DNA of 64,000 bases from Curvibacter lanceolatus ATCC 14669 (GTDB taxonomy: Bacteria; Pseudomonadota; Gammaproteobacteria; Burkholderiales; Burkholderiaceae_C): NCBI RefSeq assembly GCF_000381265.1, contig NZ_KB906263.1, positions 62,001 to 126,000 on the forward strand. Direction: 5' to 3'. Shown piece by piece: positions 40,110 to 47,820 of the stretch (positions are counted from its first letter, which is position 1; the number at the start of each line of letters is the position of its first letter). The position numbers were made by a program, and so were the translations under genes. The notes beneath the pieces were generated by a model. The model worked only from the letters and a program-made list of their open reading frames with translations. It ran no database searches and had not been told where the DNA came from.

Positions 40110-41369
40110 TCAAACAGCCAGATCATTGATGGACAGGATGCCCAGCAGGATCGACACAATGATCGATGCGATCATGAGGCCCAGCACGATGATCAACAGA
40201 GGCTCCAGCAGGGTCAAACCACGCTTGATCCCCACCTCGACATCCCGGTTCAGGATATTGGCCAACTCCAGCATCATGGGCCCGATGCGCCCCGTCTCTT
40301 CCCCCACTCGGATCAAGTTGATCGCCAAGGGTTCAAAAATTCCGGTGGCAGAAATGGCATCCACCATTTTGCTGCCTTCCTTGACCATGGGCCCCACGCC
40401 GGACAAGGCGCCCCTCAGCACATCGTTGGTCACGGTGTCTGTGGCAATGCGAAGGGCCGTCAACAACGGCACGCCATTGCCCAACAAGGTGCCCAGCGAA
40501 CGCGAGAACAGGGTCAATTCATATTTGAGGGTCAGCCGCCCCAACAAAGGCAGGCGCAACACCTTGTGCTGCCACCAACTGCGTCCGACAGGCGACTTGA
40601 ACCAACGCCAGGCGCCGGTGCCGACAAAAAAGGCCACCGCGCCAATCACCAAGCCATAGCTGGTGAACGCGTGCCCCAGCCCCATCACCAGGCGGGTGGG
40701 CAACGGCAGGGCATCGCCCATGTCGTTGAACAGTTTCTCGAACTGCGGCACCACAAAGCCGAGCATGGCAATCAAGGACAACACCGCCACGCCCAGCAAG
40801 ATGGCCGGGTAGATGGTGGCGGACACCACGTTCTCACGCAGCGCACGCAGGCGCTCCATGTGTTCGACGAGGCGATCCATCACCGAGCTGAGCTGGCCGC
40901 TGACCTCGCCCGAGCGGATCATGTTGATGTAGAAGTCGCCGAACAAGGCGCGGTGCTTGCCCAAGGCCTTGCTGAAAGGAGTGCCGCCTTTGACGTCCTC
41001 CAGTGTGCTCTGGGTCAACGCAGCCACCGAGGGCTTGTGGCTCATGCCAATCAACACCCGCAGTGCGTTGTCCAACGCCAGGCCTGCGCGCAACATGATC
41101 GAAAGTTCAGAGGTCAGCAGCAGCACATCGGCCTGTGTCACCGGGCCTTTGCCGACACGGCGCCCGCCGCCTTTGGCCAGTGCGGCCAAGCCCGAGGCCT
41201 TGTCGACCTCGCGACCCTGCGCATCGCTGGACTGGGGCTCGCGGATTTCGAGCGGCGTCAGGTGGCGGCTGCGCAGCCATTTTTGGGTGGCTGGCACCGA
41301 GGCTGCCTCGTGGCGCCCCTCTTGCACCTGGCCCTGCGCATCCACCGCGCGCCAAAAGAACTCAGGCAT
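40110..41369 (-). CDS. gspF: T2SS inner-membrane platform protein GspF
   Basis: A 419-residue polytopic protein. It starts MPEFFWRAVDAQGQVQEGRH; two repeated cytoplasmic helical domains (SELSIMLRAGLALDNALRVL and FSRSLGTLLGNGVPLLTALR) are separated by TM segments (ATIYPAILLGVAVLSLIAMLG) and followed by a final hydrophobic helix (LLIIVLGLMIASIIVSILLG). Overlaps the gspE stop by 8 nt. It couples the ATPase to pseudopilus growth. Confidence 0.94.
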   Translation of the reverse strand: MPEFFWRAVDAQGQVQEGRHEAASVPATQKWLRSRHLTPLEIREPQSSDAQGREVDKASGLAALAKGGGRRVGKGPVTQADVLLLTSELSIMLRAGLALDNALRVLIGMSHKPSVAALTQSTLEDVKGGTPFSKALGKHRALFGDFYINMIRSGEVSGQLSSVMDRLVEHMERLRALRENVVSATIYPAILLGVAVLSLIAMLGFVVPQFEKLFNDMGDALPLPTRLVMGLGHAFTSYGLVIGAVAFFVGTGAWRWFKSPVGRSWWQHKVLRLPLLGRLTLKYELTLFSRSLGTLLGNGVPLLTALRIATDTVTNDVLRGALSGVGPMVKEGSKMVDAISATGIFEPLAINLIRVGEETGRIGPMMLELANILNRDVEVGIKRGLTLLEPLLIIVLGLMIASIIVSILLGILSINDLAV

Positions 41370-43089
41370 CGCCCTGGTCCTCCGTCACGCGCAGCAACTC
41401 ATCAAGGCTGGTCACACCAGCGGCCACCTTGCGCAAGCCATCTTCGTACAACGTCAGCATGCCCGACTGGCAGGCCAGGCTGTGCAGGCGGCTGGCATCG
41501 TCGCCCGCCACAATGGCACGCCGCATGGCTTCATCGAGCACCAGCAATTCATGGATGCCGGTGCGCCCCTGGTAACCCGTGCCCCGGCAGTGATCGCAAC
41601 CCACGGCTTTGTAGATGGGCTGCCCTGGCGGCAGAAAACGATGCAACCCCGTGCTGGACAGCACCTCGGATGACGGCGCCTCGGCCTGCTTGCAGTGGCT
41701 GCACAGAGCCCGAACCAGGCGCTGCGCCAGCACCCCATTGACCGAAGAGGTGATCAGATACCCCTCCACCCCCATGTCCTTGAGCCGGATCACAGCGCCT
41801 GCGGCTGTGTTGGTGTGCAGCGTGGAGAGCACCAGGTGGCCCGTGAGCGCGGATTGCACCGCGATCTGGGCGGTTTCACCGTCGCGCATTTCGCCGATCA
41901 TGATGATGTCGGGGTCTTGCCGAAGGATGGAGCGCAGGGCGCTGGCAAAGGTCAGGTTGATCTGGGGGTGCACCTGGATCTGGTTGATGCCCTCCAGCTG
42001 GTACTCCACCGGGTCTTCCACCGTGATGATCTTCTGGGTGGTCGAATCCAGCTTGGACAAGGCCGCGTACAGCGTCGTGGTCTTGCCCGAACCGGTCGGC
42101 CCCGTAACCAGCAAGATGCCGTGGGGCTTGGCCAAAAGGGTGTTGAAACGCCCCAGGGTGTCGCTGGCAAAGCCCATGCTTTCGAGGCTGAAACGCACGC
42201 TGGCGCGGTCCAGAACCCGCATGACCACGCTTTCGCCATGCACCGTGGGCACCGTGGACACCCGCAGATCCAGCTCGCGCCCCTTGACGCGGGTTTTGAT
42301 CCGTCCATCCTGCGGCAGGCGACGCTCGGCGATATCGAGGTGGGCCAGCAACTTGACGCGTGAGTTCACAGCCGCGCTCAGCTTGGGCTGGACCACGTCG
42401 CCGGCGTGGATCACGCCATCCACCCGGTAGCGCACATGCAGGCCATCGTCAAACGGCTCGAGGTGGATGTCCGAGGCGCGCAACTCGATCACCCGGCTGA
42501 TGATGCTGTTGACCAGCCTGATCACAGGGGCTTCGCTGGCCAGGTCTTTGAGGTGCTCGACAAAGTCGCCGCCCAGGCTGTCCTCATCAAAGCCGGAGGT
42601 GTCGTCTTCGGGTTCGGCCTCGACAGGCTGCGCCCAGGCCTTTTCGATATCGCTTTCCAGGCAAAGATGGGGCTGAACCTTCAGGCCGGTGGCCAGGTGC
42701 AGGGCCTTGAGCACGTAGCGGTCTTGGGGCACCGCCATCGCCACGTCAAGCCGATCGTCTTGCAGCCGGATGGGCAGCACCTGGTTGGCCGACAGGTAGG
42801 CCGGCAGCAGGCCAGGCACCTCAAGCGGAAACTCAGGAAACTGATCAGATCCAACCACCGGCAGGCTCAGTTGCTTGGCCAGAGCATGCAACACGTCCTG
42901 CTCCGAGACCAGCCCCAGCTGAACCAGCACCCGCCCCAGCATGTCCCCCAGCTCCTGCTGGGCCGACAGGGCGCGCTCCAGGTCCCGTGGACTCAGCTTG
43001 CCAGCCTGAACCAACACGTCGCCGAGCCGGGGGCGCGGCTCATCCTGCGTCAGGACAGGTTCAACGATAGACAAGGATTCAGTGCTCAT
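41362..43089 (-). CDS. gspE: T2SS assembly ATPase GspE
   Basis: A 575-residue hexameric ATPase and first gene of the operon. N-terminal GspE domain LGDVLVQAGKLSPRDLERAL; Walker A GPTGSGKTTTLYAAL near 327; Asp box and Walker B (DPDIIMIGEMRDGETAQIA); His box LVLSTLHTNTAAGAVIRL; and the tetracysteine zinc site from CSHC near 461 and CDHC near 500. The start at 43089 (MSTESLSIVEP) is preferred; the frame continues upstream without family resemblance. The operon promoter should lie in 43090-43286, shared with the divergent glycosyltransferase. Confidence 0.95.
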   Translation of the reverse strand: MSTESLSIVEPVLTQDEPRPRLGDVLVQAGKLSPRDLERALSAQQELGDMLGRVLVQLGLVSEQDVLHALAKQLSLPVVGSDQFPEFPLEVPGLLPAYLSANQVLPIRLQDDRLDVAMAVPQDRYVLKALHLATGLKVQPHLCLESDIEKAWAQPVEAEPEDDTSGFDEDSLGGDFVEHLKDLASEAPVIRLVNSIISRVIELRASDIHLEPFDDGLHVRYRVDGVIHAGDVVQPKLSAAVNSRVKLLAHLDIAERRLPQDGRIKTRVKGRELDLRVSTVPTVHGESVVMRVLDRASVRFSLESMGFASDTLGRFNTLLAKPHGILLVTGPTGSGKTTTLYAALSKLDSTTQKIITVEDPVEYQLEGINQIQVHPQINLTFASALRSILRQDPDIIMIGEMRDGETAQIAVQSALTGHLVLSTLHTNTAAGAVIRLKDMGVEGYLITSSVNGVLAQRLVRALCSHCKQAEAPSSEVLSSTGLHRFLPPGQPIYKAVGCDHCRGTGYQGRTGIHELLVLDEAMRRAIVAGDDASRLHSLACQSGMLTLYEDGLRKVAAGVTSLDELLRVTEDQGDA

Positions 43090-43286
43090 GTGGGGATGAA
43101 AGCGGTGAGGCGACACCCGTCGGGCGTCTGGAACGGGAGCGGAGGCCTGAGCACGGAGCCAGATACCGCACGCCAGCACGCAATTTTGCACCAAATCACC
43201 CAGCCGCCCGGCTGCAGCAGGCGCCGTTACACCCCAGCCGAACAGTTAACATGCACGCCATGCAGCGTTGGTATCACTTCATCTAA

Positions 43287-44090
43287 ATGACAAACAGGGA
43301 CAGCGGGCCGGATTCCCTGAGCCGGGGTGAGCAGGATTTGACGCTTTCGGTGGTCAGCCACGGCCATGCCGAGTGCTTGCAAGTGTTGCTGGACGGGTTG
43401 GCCGCCCAAGGGCCTACCAATCTGCGACATCTGATCGTGACTCACAATCTGCCAGGACCTGGCCTGAAGATCTCGCCCGACTGGCCCTTCTGCGTCAGCG
43501 AAATCAGCAACCCCCGACCGAAAGGCTTCGGCGCCAACCACAACCAGGCCTTCCAGCACTGCAGTACGCCGTACTTTGGCGTGATGAACCCGGATCTGGA
43601 CCACCTGCCCGACAATCTTTGGCCACGCCTCGTCGAACTGGCCGCCCCGCCCGATGCAGGCCTGGCCTACCCCGTGCTGCTCAACCTCGACGGCACGGTG
43701 CAGGACAGTGAACGCGAAGTGCCCACCCCGCTGTCCCCGCTCAAGCGCTACACCCACCGCCCGCCCGTGCCGCGGCGCGACTGGGCCAACGCGGCCTGCT
43801 GGGTGCTGCGCCGCGAGGTATGGCAGCAGTTGGGCGGCTTTGACGAAGGGTATTTTCTGTACTGCGAAGACGTGGACTTCTGCCTGCGCGTGCAACTGGC
43901 CGGGCTCGAGTTGAAGCGCGCCGACGTGCGCATGACGCACCACGCCCAGCGCACCAGCCACCGCCAGTGGCGCTACGTGAGCCTGCACCTGCGCAGCCTG
44001 TGGCGGCTGTGGACCACGCCGACGCTGTACCGCTACCTGTGGCGGCTGCGCCAGACCGGGCCGGTGCGGCTACCCGACATGGGGCGCTGA
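43287..44090 (+). CDS. Family 2 glycosyltransferase (rhamnosyltransferase-like)
   Basis: A 267-residue GT-A enzyme. The N-terminus LTLSVVSHGHAECLQVLLDGL has a His-rich variant of the usual SVV-start; NPRPKGFGANHNQAF and FGVMNPDLDHLP give the nucleotide-binding loop with NPD as the DxD-like motif. CWVLRREVWQQLGGFDEGYFLYCEDVDFCLR is the diagnostic acceptor-side motif of GT2 rhamnosyl and related transferases. Divergent from gspE and followed by an interspersed repeat. It is likely to add a sugar to O-antigen or a related surface glycan. Confidence 0.88.
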   Translation: MTNRDSGPDSLSRGEQDLTLSVVSHGHAECLQVLLDGLAAQGPTNLRHLIVTHNLPGPGLKISPDWPFCVSEISNPRPKGFGANHNQAFQHCSTPYFGVMNPDLDHLPDNLWPRLVELAAPPDAGLAYPVLLNLDGTVQDSEREVPTPLSPLKRYTHRPPVPRRDWANAACWVLRREVWQQLGGFDEGYFLYCEDVDFCLRVQLAGLELKRADVRMTHHAQRTSHRQWRYVSLHLRSLWRLWTTPTLYRYLWRLRQTGPVRLPDMGR

Positions 44091-44091
44091 A

Positions 44092-44136
44092 GCCCCCTCG
44101 AGGGCAGCGACCACACGCAGTGAGGGAGCCTGGGGA
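44092..44136 (+). repeat. Interspersed GC-rich repeat, partial copy
   Basis: AGCCCCCTCGAGGGCAGCGA followed by CCACACGCAGTGAGGGAGC and TGGGG. The core shared with the copy at 44155-44224 is GGCAGCGACCACACGCAGTG plus AGGGAGC. Lies immediately after the glycosyltransferase stop. Confidence 0.8.
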
Positions 44137-44154
44137 CAACATCAGGCCGCCGCC

Positions 44155-44224
44155 GGGCCGCCCCAAGGCGGACTGCGGCCCCCGCGGGGGGCAGCGACCA
44201 CACGCAGTGAGGGAGCGTGGGGGC
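44155..44224 (+). repeat. Interspersed GC-rich repeat, long copy
   Basis: About 70 bases nearly identical to the reverse complement of 63641-63707. It contains a GGCCGCC-type stem (GGCCGCCCCAAGGCGG), a second GGCCCCC/GGGGG block, the core GCAGCGACCACACGCAGTGA and GGGAGCGTGGGGGCC. It occupies the gap between the glycosyltransferase and the persulfide dioxygenase genes, which converge here. The element could form hairpins useful for transcription termination. Confidence 0.88.
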
Positions 44225-44231
44225 CCTATAT

Positions 44232-45341
44232 TCAGCCCTGGCGCCAGGGCAGGCCGCGAAAGCGCCAGCCACCCTTGCGGCCACGCTGGCCGTGTTGATC
44301 AGGATCGCCTTCAAAGCCTTCGAGGATGTTGTAGGCCTGCAGCCCCAGCTCCGTGGCTCGTTTGGCGGCAGCCACCGAACGCACACCGCTGCGGCACAGC
44401 AAGACCACTTTGCGCCCGGCGGCGGCCGCCACCACCCCCTCGTCAAAGCCCGGGTTCATGGCCATGCCGGGCCATTGCTTCCAGGCCAGCCCGGTGGCGC
44501 CAGGCACAAAGCCCACCCACTCGCGCTCGGCGTCGGTGCGCACATCCACCAGCACCGCCTCACCCGACTGCACCCATTGCCAGGCCAGCAGCGGCGAGAC
44601 ATCGCCCGCATAACCGGAGGCCACACGCACCTCGCCCACCGGGGTGCCGCCGGCATCGTGCCGCAGGCCGGAGCTGAGGTTGGCCGGTACGGCCTCGTCG
44701 ATGCGGCGGGGCTTGGGCAGTTGCAAGGCCTCCATCACCGCCACGAACTCGGCCTGGCTGCGGCCCGCGACGCGCGCGTTGCTGGCCTTTTCAATGCCGA
44801 TGCTGGACCGGGTGCGGCCCTGGTAGTCGTGGCCTGGCCACACGGTGGTGGCGTCAGGCAGGCGAAACAGCACCTCGGTCAGGCTGCGGTACAGGGCCTC
44901 GGCGCTGCCCGACTGAAAATCGGTGCGGCCGCAGCCATTGATCAACAGCGTGTCGCCTGTGAAGACATGGTCACGCCACACATAGCTCATGCTGCCGGCG
45001 GTGTGGCCCGGGGTGTGCAGGGCCAGCAGGCTTTCACCACCAAAGGCCAAGGTCTGGCCATCGCTGAGCTGGGTGGCCGCCGTGCCCACGCCACAGCCCT
45101 GCGGTGCCACGGTGTGCGCACCGGTGTGCTCGGCCAGGGCCGCCGCGCTGGTGATGTGGTCGGCATGGGCATGGGTTTCGATGATCCAGCGCAGGCTGAC
45201 GCCCTGCTCGCGCAAGACCTGCAGATCGCGCTCCAGCTGCTCTTCGACCGGGTCGATGATCACGGCCTCGCGGGTCACTGGGTCGGCCAGCAGGTAGGTG
45301 TAGGTGCTGGAGGCGGTATCGAACAACTGGATGGGTTGCAT
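44232..45341 (-). CDS. Persulfide dioxygenase-rhodanese fusion
   Basis: A 369-residue two-domain sulfur enzyme. Residues 1 to about 235 are a metallo-beta-lactamase domain of the ETHE1/Blh type: THAHADH with H57, H59, D61 and H62, HTPGHTAGSM, FTGDTLLINGCGRTDFQSG and VWPGHDYQG. It would oxidise glutathione persulfide to sulfite with O2. Residues about 265-369 are a rhodanese domain with the active-site loop LLCRSGVRSVAAAKRA and the C-terminal NILEGFEGDPD. Such fusions can turn thiosulfate or persulfide over in one protein. Encoded next to a CsoR-type repressor and YeeE transporters, forming a sulfide/persulfide stress unit. Confidence 0.92.
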   Translation of the reverse strand: MQPIQLFDTASSTYTYLLADPVTREAVIIDPVEEQLERDLQVLREQGVSLRWIIETHAHADHITSAAALAEHTGAHTVAPQGCGVGTAATQLSDGQTLAFGGESLLALHTPGHTAGSMSYVWRDHVFTGDTLLINGCGRTDFQSGSAEALYRSLTEVLFRLPDATTVWPGHDYQGRTRSSIGIEKASNARVAGRSQAEFVAVMEALQLPKPRRIDEAVPANLSSGLRHDAGGTPVGEVRVASGYAGDVSPLLAWQWVQSGEAVLVDVRTDAEREWVGFVPGATGLAWKQWPGMAMNPGFDEGVVAAAAGRKVVLLCRSGVRSVAAAKRATELGLQAYNILEGFEGDPDQHGQRGRKGGWRFRGLPWRQG

Positions 45342-45415
45342 GTCGGTTCCTTGTGGCAAACAGACGGACTGGATCAAAAAGAAGGGGCGAGAGGAAGGAC
45401 GCGGCGCAAGGGCCC

Positions 45416-45670
45416 TCAGGCAAACTTGGCCAGCAGGCGGCCGATCTGATCGGGGGGCACACGGCCCTGCTCGATCATGCAGGCCACCATGTGAAAGAAT
45501 GACTTGTCGAGCGCCTTGCGCGCTGCCGCCAGCTGCTGGGCGATCTGCTCGCAGTCCACGTCTTCGTCGATCAGGCGTTGCACGCCGCGCAACTGGCCTT
45601 CGACACGCGCCAACCGGGTTTGCAGCGCTTTCTTGTGGGCCGCATCGGCCAGGGACGGTGAAGAGGACAT
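45416..45670 (-). CDS. CsoR/FrmR-family repressor with atypical thiols (probable persulfide sensor)
   Basis: An 84-residue all-helical DNA-binding repressor. It aligns without gaps to CsoR over ARVEGQLRGVQRLIDEDVDCEQIAQQL: Cys40 matches the first ligand Cys. The canonical second His and Cys (25 and 29 residues on) are Met65 and Gly69 here; instead His60 and Cys64 sit 20 and 24 residues after Cys40. Metal sensing of the CsoR type is therefore unlikely, while a dithiol switch remains possible. The ATG at 45670 is used; the frame extends to an upstream TTG. Divergent from the YeeE genes across a dyad operator and 74 bases upstream of the dioxygenase-rhodanese gene on the same strand. Confidence 0.85.
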   Translation of the reverse strand: MSSSPSLADAAHKKALQTRLARVEGQLRGVQRLIDEDVDCEQIAQQLAAARKALDKSFFHMVACMIEQGRVPPDQIGRLLAKFA

Positions 45671-45710
45671 GGTCAAAAACGCCGAAGGCGCGCCGGGGAC
45701 AAGCTCGAAA

Positions 45711-45730
45711 ATATACTCTGCCGGGTATAT
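45711..45730. promoter_or_regulatory. Dyad operator for the CsoR-family repressor
   Basis: ATATAC-TCTGCCGG-GTATAT, a 20-base inverted repeat containing ATACtC and GGGTAT, resembles the G/C-rich-centre palindromes (ATACCC...GGGTAT) bound by CsoR and CstR proteins. It lies in the 92-base divergent region between the repressor and the first YeeE gene and could repress both directions. Confidence 0.7.
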
Positions 45731-45762
45731 GGGAACAAGATTTCATTGCCAGAATCATCGCC

Positions 45763-46188
45763 ATGTTTGCACTGCACCCCTACCTCCAATCGGCCCTGGG
45801 CGGCCTGATGATCGGACTCGCCAGTTGGTGGCTTCTGGTTTCGCTGGGCCGCGTCGCCGGGATCAGCGGGATCGCGGCGGCCCTGCTGCCCGGGCGAGGC
45901 CCGACCTCGGAGCGCGCCTGGCAGGCCGCCTTCCTGGCTGGGCTGATCCTGGGAGGCGCCCTGTTTGCCCAACTGCTGCACACCCCCACCACCCCGCTGC
46001 GCCCCTTGCCCCTGCTGCTGGGCGCAGGGTTTCTGGTGGGCCTGGGCACCGTGATGGGTTCAGGTTGCACCAGTGGCCATGGGGTGTGCGGGCTGGGCCG
46101 CCGCTCGGTGCGCTCGCTGGCGGCCACGGCCACCTTCATGGGCTCGGGCATGGCCACGGTGGCCTTGCTGAAGCTGTTTCAGGCCTGA
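45763..46188 (+). CDS. YeeE/YedE family half-transporter, first subunit
   Basis: A 141-residue membrane protein with about four hydrophobic segments and the conserved motif GSGCTSGHGVCGLGRRSVRS at about residues 98-117, whose cysteines move sulfur species in YeeE-type thiosulfate channels. YeeE proteins usually have about 350 residues, so this and the next gene together represent split halves (PmpA/PmpB type). Directly downstream of the CsoR-type operator; 28 bases before the second subunit. It probably moves sulfide, persulfide or thiosulfate-related sulfur across the inner membrane. Confidence 0.88.
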   Translation: MFALHPYLQSALGGLMIGLASWWLLVSLGRVAGISGIAAALLPGRGPTSERAWQAAFLAGLILGGALFAQLLHTPTTPLRPLPLLLGAGFLVGLGTVMGSGCTSGHGVCGLGRRSVRSLAATATFMGSGMATVALLKLFQA

Positions 46189-46216
46189 GGCCCGCACCGA
46201 CCGAAAAGCGACTCAC

Positions 46217-46711
46217 ATGAACGCCAACGCCACGACCACCACGACCACCCCCAGCGACCCCGCGCTTTCTCGCCTGCCGGCCCTGCTGTCGGCGGCGGCT
46301 GCCGGCCTGCTGTTTGCCACCGGCCTGGCCGTATCGGGCATGACCCAGCCCGCCAAGGTGATCGGTTTTCTGAACCTGGGCGGCATCGCCAGCGGCCAAT
46401 GGGACCCGAGCCTGGCCTTTGTGATGGGCGGCGCCTTGCTGGTCACGCTGATCGGCTTTGCCATCACGCCGCCCAACCCGGCCCACCCGGAACGTCACCC
46501 CTGGTTCGCCCAACGTTTTCAATTGCCCACACGGCAGGACATCGATACCCGGCTGTTGCTGGGGGCGGCGCTGTTCGGCATCGGCTGGGGGCTGGCGGGC
46601 TATTGCCCGGGGCCGGCCCTGAGCACGCTGCTCAGCGGCGGGCTGGACACCGCGGCCTTTGTGGCCGCCATGCTGGCCGGCATGGCCGTGGCGCGGCGCT
46701 GGCTGCGCTGA
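46217..46711 (+). CDS. YeeE/YedE family half-transporter, second subunit
   Basis: A 164-residue membrane protein with a Thr-rich N-terminus, then TM segments (SAAAAGLLFATGLAVSGMTQPAKVIGFLNL) and the conserved GYCPGPALSTLLSGG motif near residue 133 with its single functional cysteine. It complements the Cys motif of the preceding half. Homologous pairs occur with persulfide dioxygenases in several proteobacteria. End of the two-gene plus-strand unit. Confidence 0.88.
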   Translation: MNANATTTTTTPSDPALSRLPALLSAAAAGLLFATGLAVSGMTQPAKVIGFLNLGGIASGQWDPSLAFVMGGALLVTLIGFAITPPNPAHPERHPWFAQRFQLPTRQDIDTRLLLGAALFGIGWGLAGYCPGPALSTLLSGGLDTAAFVAAMLAGMAVARRWLR

Positions 46712-46825
46712 TCCGCCGGCGGGGGTGATGGAGGGCAGCCACCCGGGCTGACCCGCAGGTGACCGACAGGCCGCAGCAGCGCCGCTACGCTGCGTGCCCA
46801 TGTCCCACTTGCACCAGCCCACCCC

Positions 46826-47785
46826 ATGAGCACTGCTTTCACGCCCGGTCGCAACCGCGTGCTGGCCCACACTGGCGCCCGCTACCCCATCGTCCAGGCC
46901 CCCATGGGCTGGATCGCCCGCACCCCGCTGGCCTCGGCCGTGTCGCGCGCCGGTGGGCTGGGGGTGATCGAAACCTCATCCGGCGAAACCGCCAACTGCC
47001 AGCAGGAGATCCGGCAGATGCTGGCCCTGGGCCTGCCCTTTGGCGTCAACCTGCCGATCCGCTTTCTGCAGGACGACGCCATGCTGCGCTTCGTGTGCGA
47101 CAGCGGGGTGCGCTTTGTCACCACCTCGGCGGGCAGCCCGGCCAAGTTCATCGCGCCGCTGAAGAGCGCCGGCATCACGGTCTACCACGCGGTGCCCACC
47201 CTGGACACCGCCCTCAAATGCGTGGATGCCGGTGTCGACGGGCTGGTGGTGGAAGGCTCCGAGGGCGGCGGCTTCAAGAACCCCGAAGAGGTATCGACCC
47301 TGGTGTTGCTGCAGGCCATCCGGGCCCGCGTCGATGTGCCTTTGATCGCCGCTGGCGGCATCGTTGACGGGCGCGGCATGGCCGCTGCGTTTGCGCTGGG
47401 CGCCGAAGCCATCCAGATGGGCACCCGCTTTGTCTGCTGCGCCGAGAGCCCGGTACACGACAACTACAAGAACGCCATCGTGCAGGCCCGCGAAACCGGC
47501 ACTTGGGTGCTGAACAAAAAGGCCTCGCCCTGCATCCGCGCGCTCAAATCCGAGCGCACCCGGGTGATCCACGACGAGGGCCTGATGCCGGCCGATACCT
47601 TCAAAGGTTTGCAACAGGTGTACTTCGGCGGCGACATGGAAGCCGCCCCGGCCCTGGCCGGCCAGAGCGTGGGCTTGATCGAGGGCATCCAGACCGCCCA
47701 GCAGATCATCGACGACACCCTGCGCGGCTTTGAAGAAATCACCGCCCGCCTGGGCGCCATGAGCCAGCAGCGCCATTTCGGCTGA
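46826..47785 (+). CDS. Nitronate monooxygenase / FabK-like flavin oxidoreductase
   Basis: A 319-residue TIM-barrel FMN enzyme. APMGWIARTPLASAVSRAGGLGVIETSSG at about 23-52 is the family start; FVTTSAGSPAKFI, VDGLVVEGSEGGGFKN and PLIAAGGIVDGRGMAAAFALGAEAIQMGTRF build the FMN site. The usual GxEAGGHxG segment has Phe in place of the His (GSEGGGFK), so the catalytic base of true nitronate monooxygenases seems absent; an enoyl reductase or other flavin role is possible. The adjacent SDR gene starts 35 nt downstream. Confidence 0.85.
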   Translation: MSTAFTPGRNRVLAHTGARYPIVQAPMGWIARTPLASAVSRAGGLGVIETSSGETANCQQEIRQMLALGLPFGVNLPIRFLQDDAMLRFVCDSGVRFVTTSAGSPAKFIAPLKSAGITVYHAVPTLDTALKCVDAGVDGLVVEGSEGGGFKNPEEVSTLVLLQAIRARVDVPLIAAGGIVDGRGMAAAFALGAEAIQMGTRFVCCAESPVHDNYKNAIVQARETGTWVLNKKASPCIRALKSERTRVIHDEGLMPADTFKGLQQVYFGGDMEAAPALAGQSVGLIEGIQTAQQIIDDTLRGFEEITARLGAMSQQRHFG

Positions 47786-47820
47786 GACTTTCTGAAACCC
47801 AACAAACAGGAGACAACACC

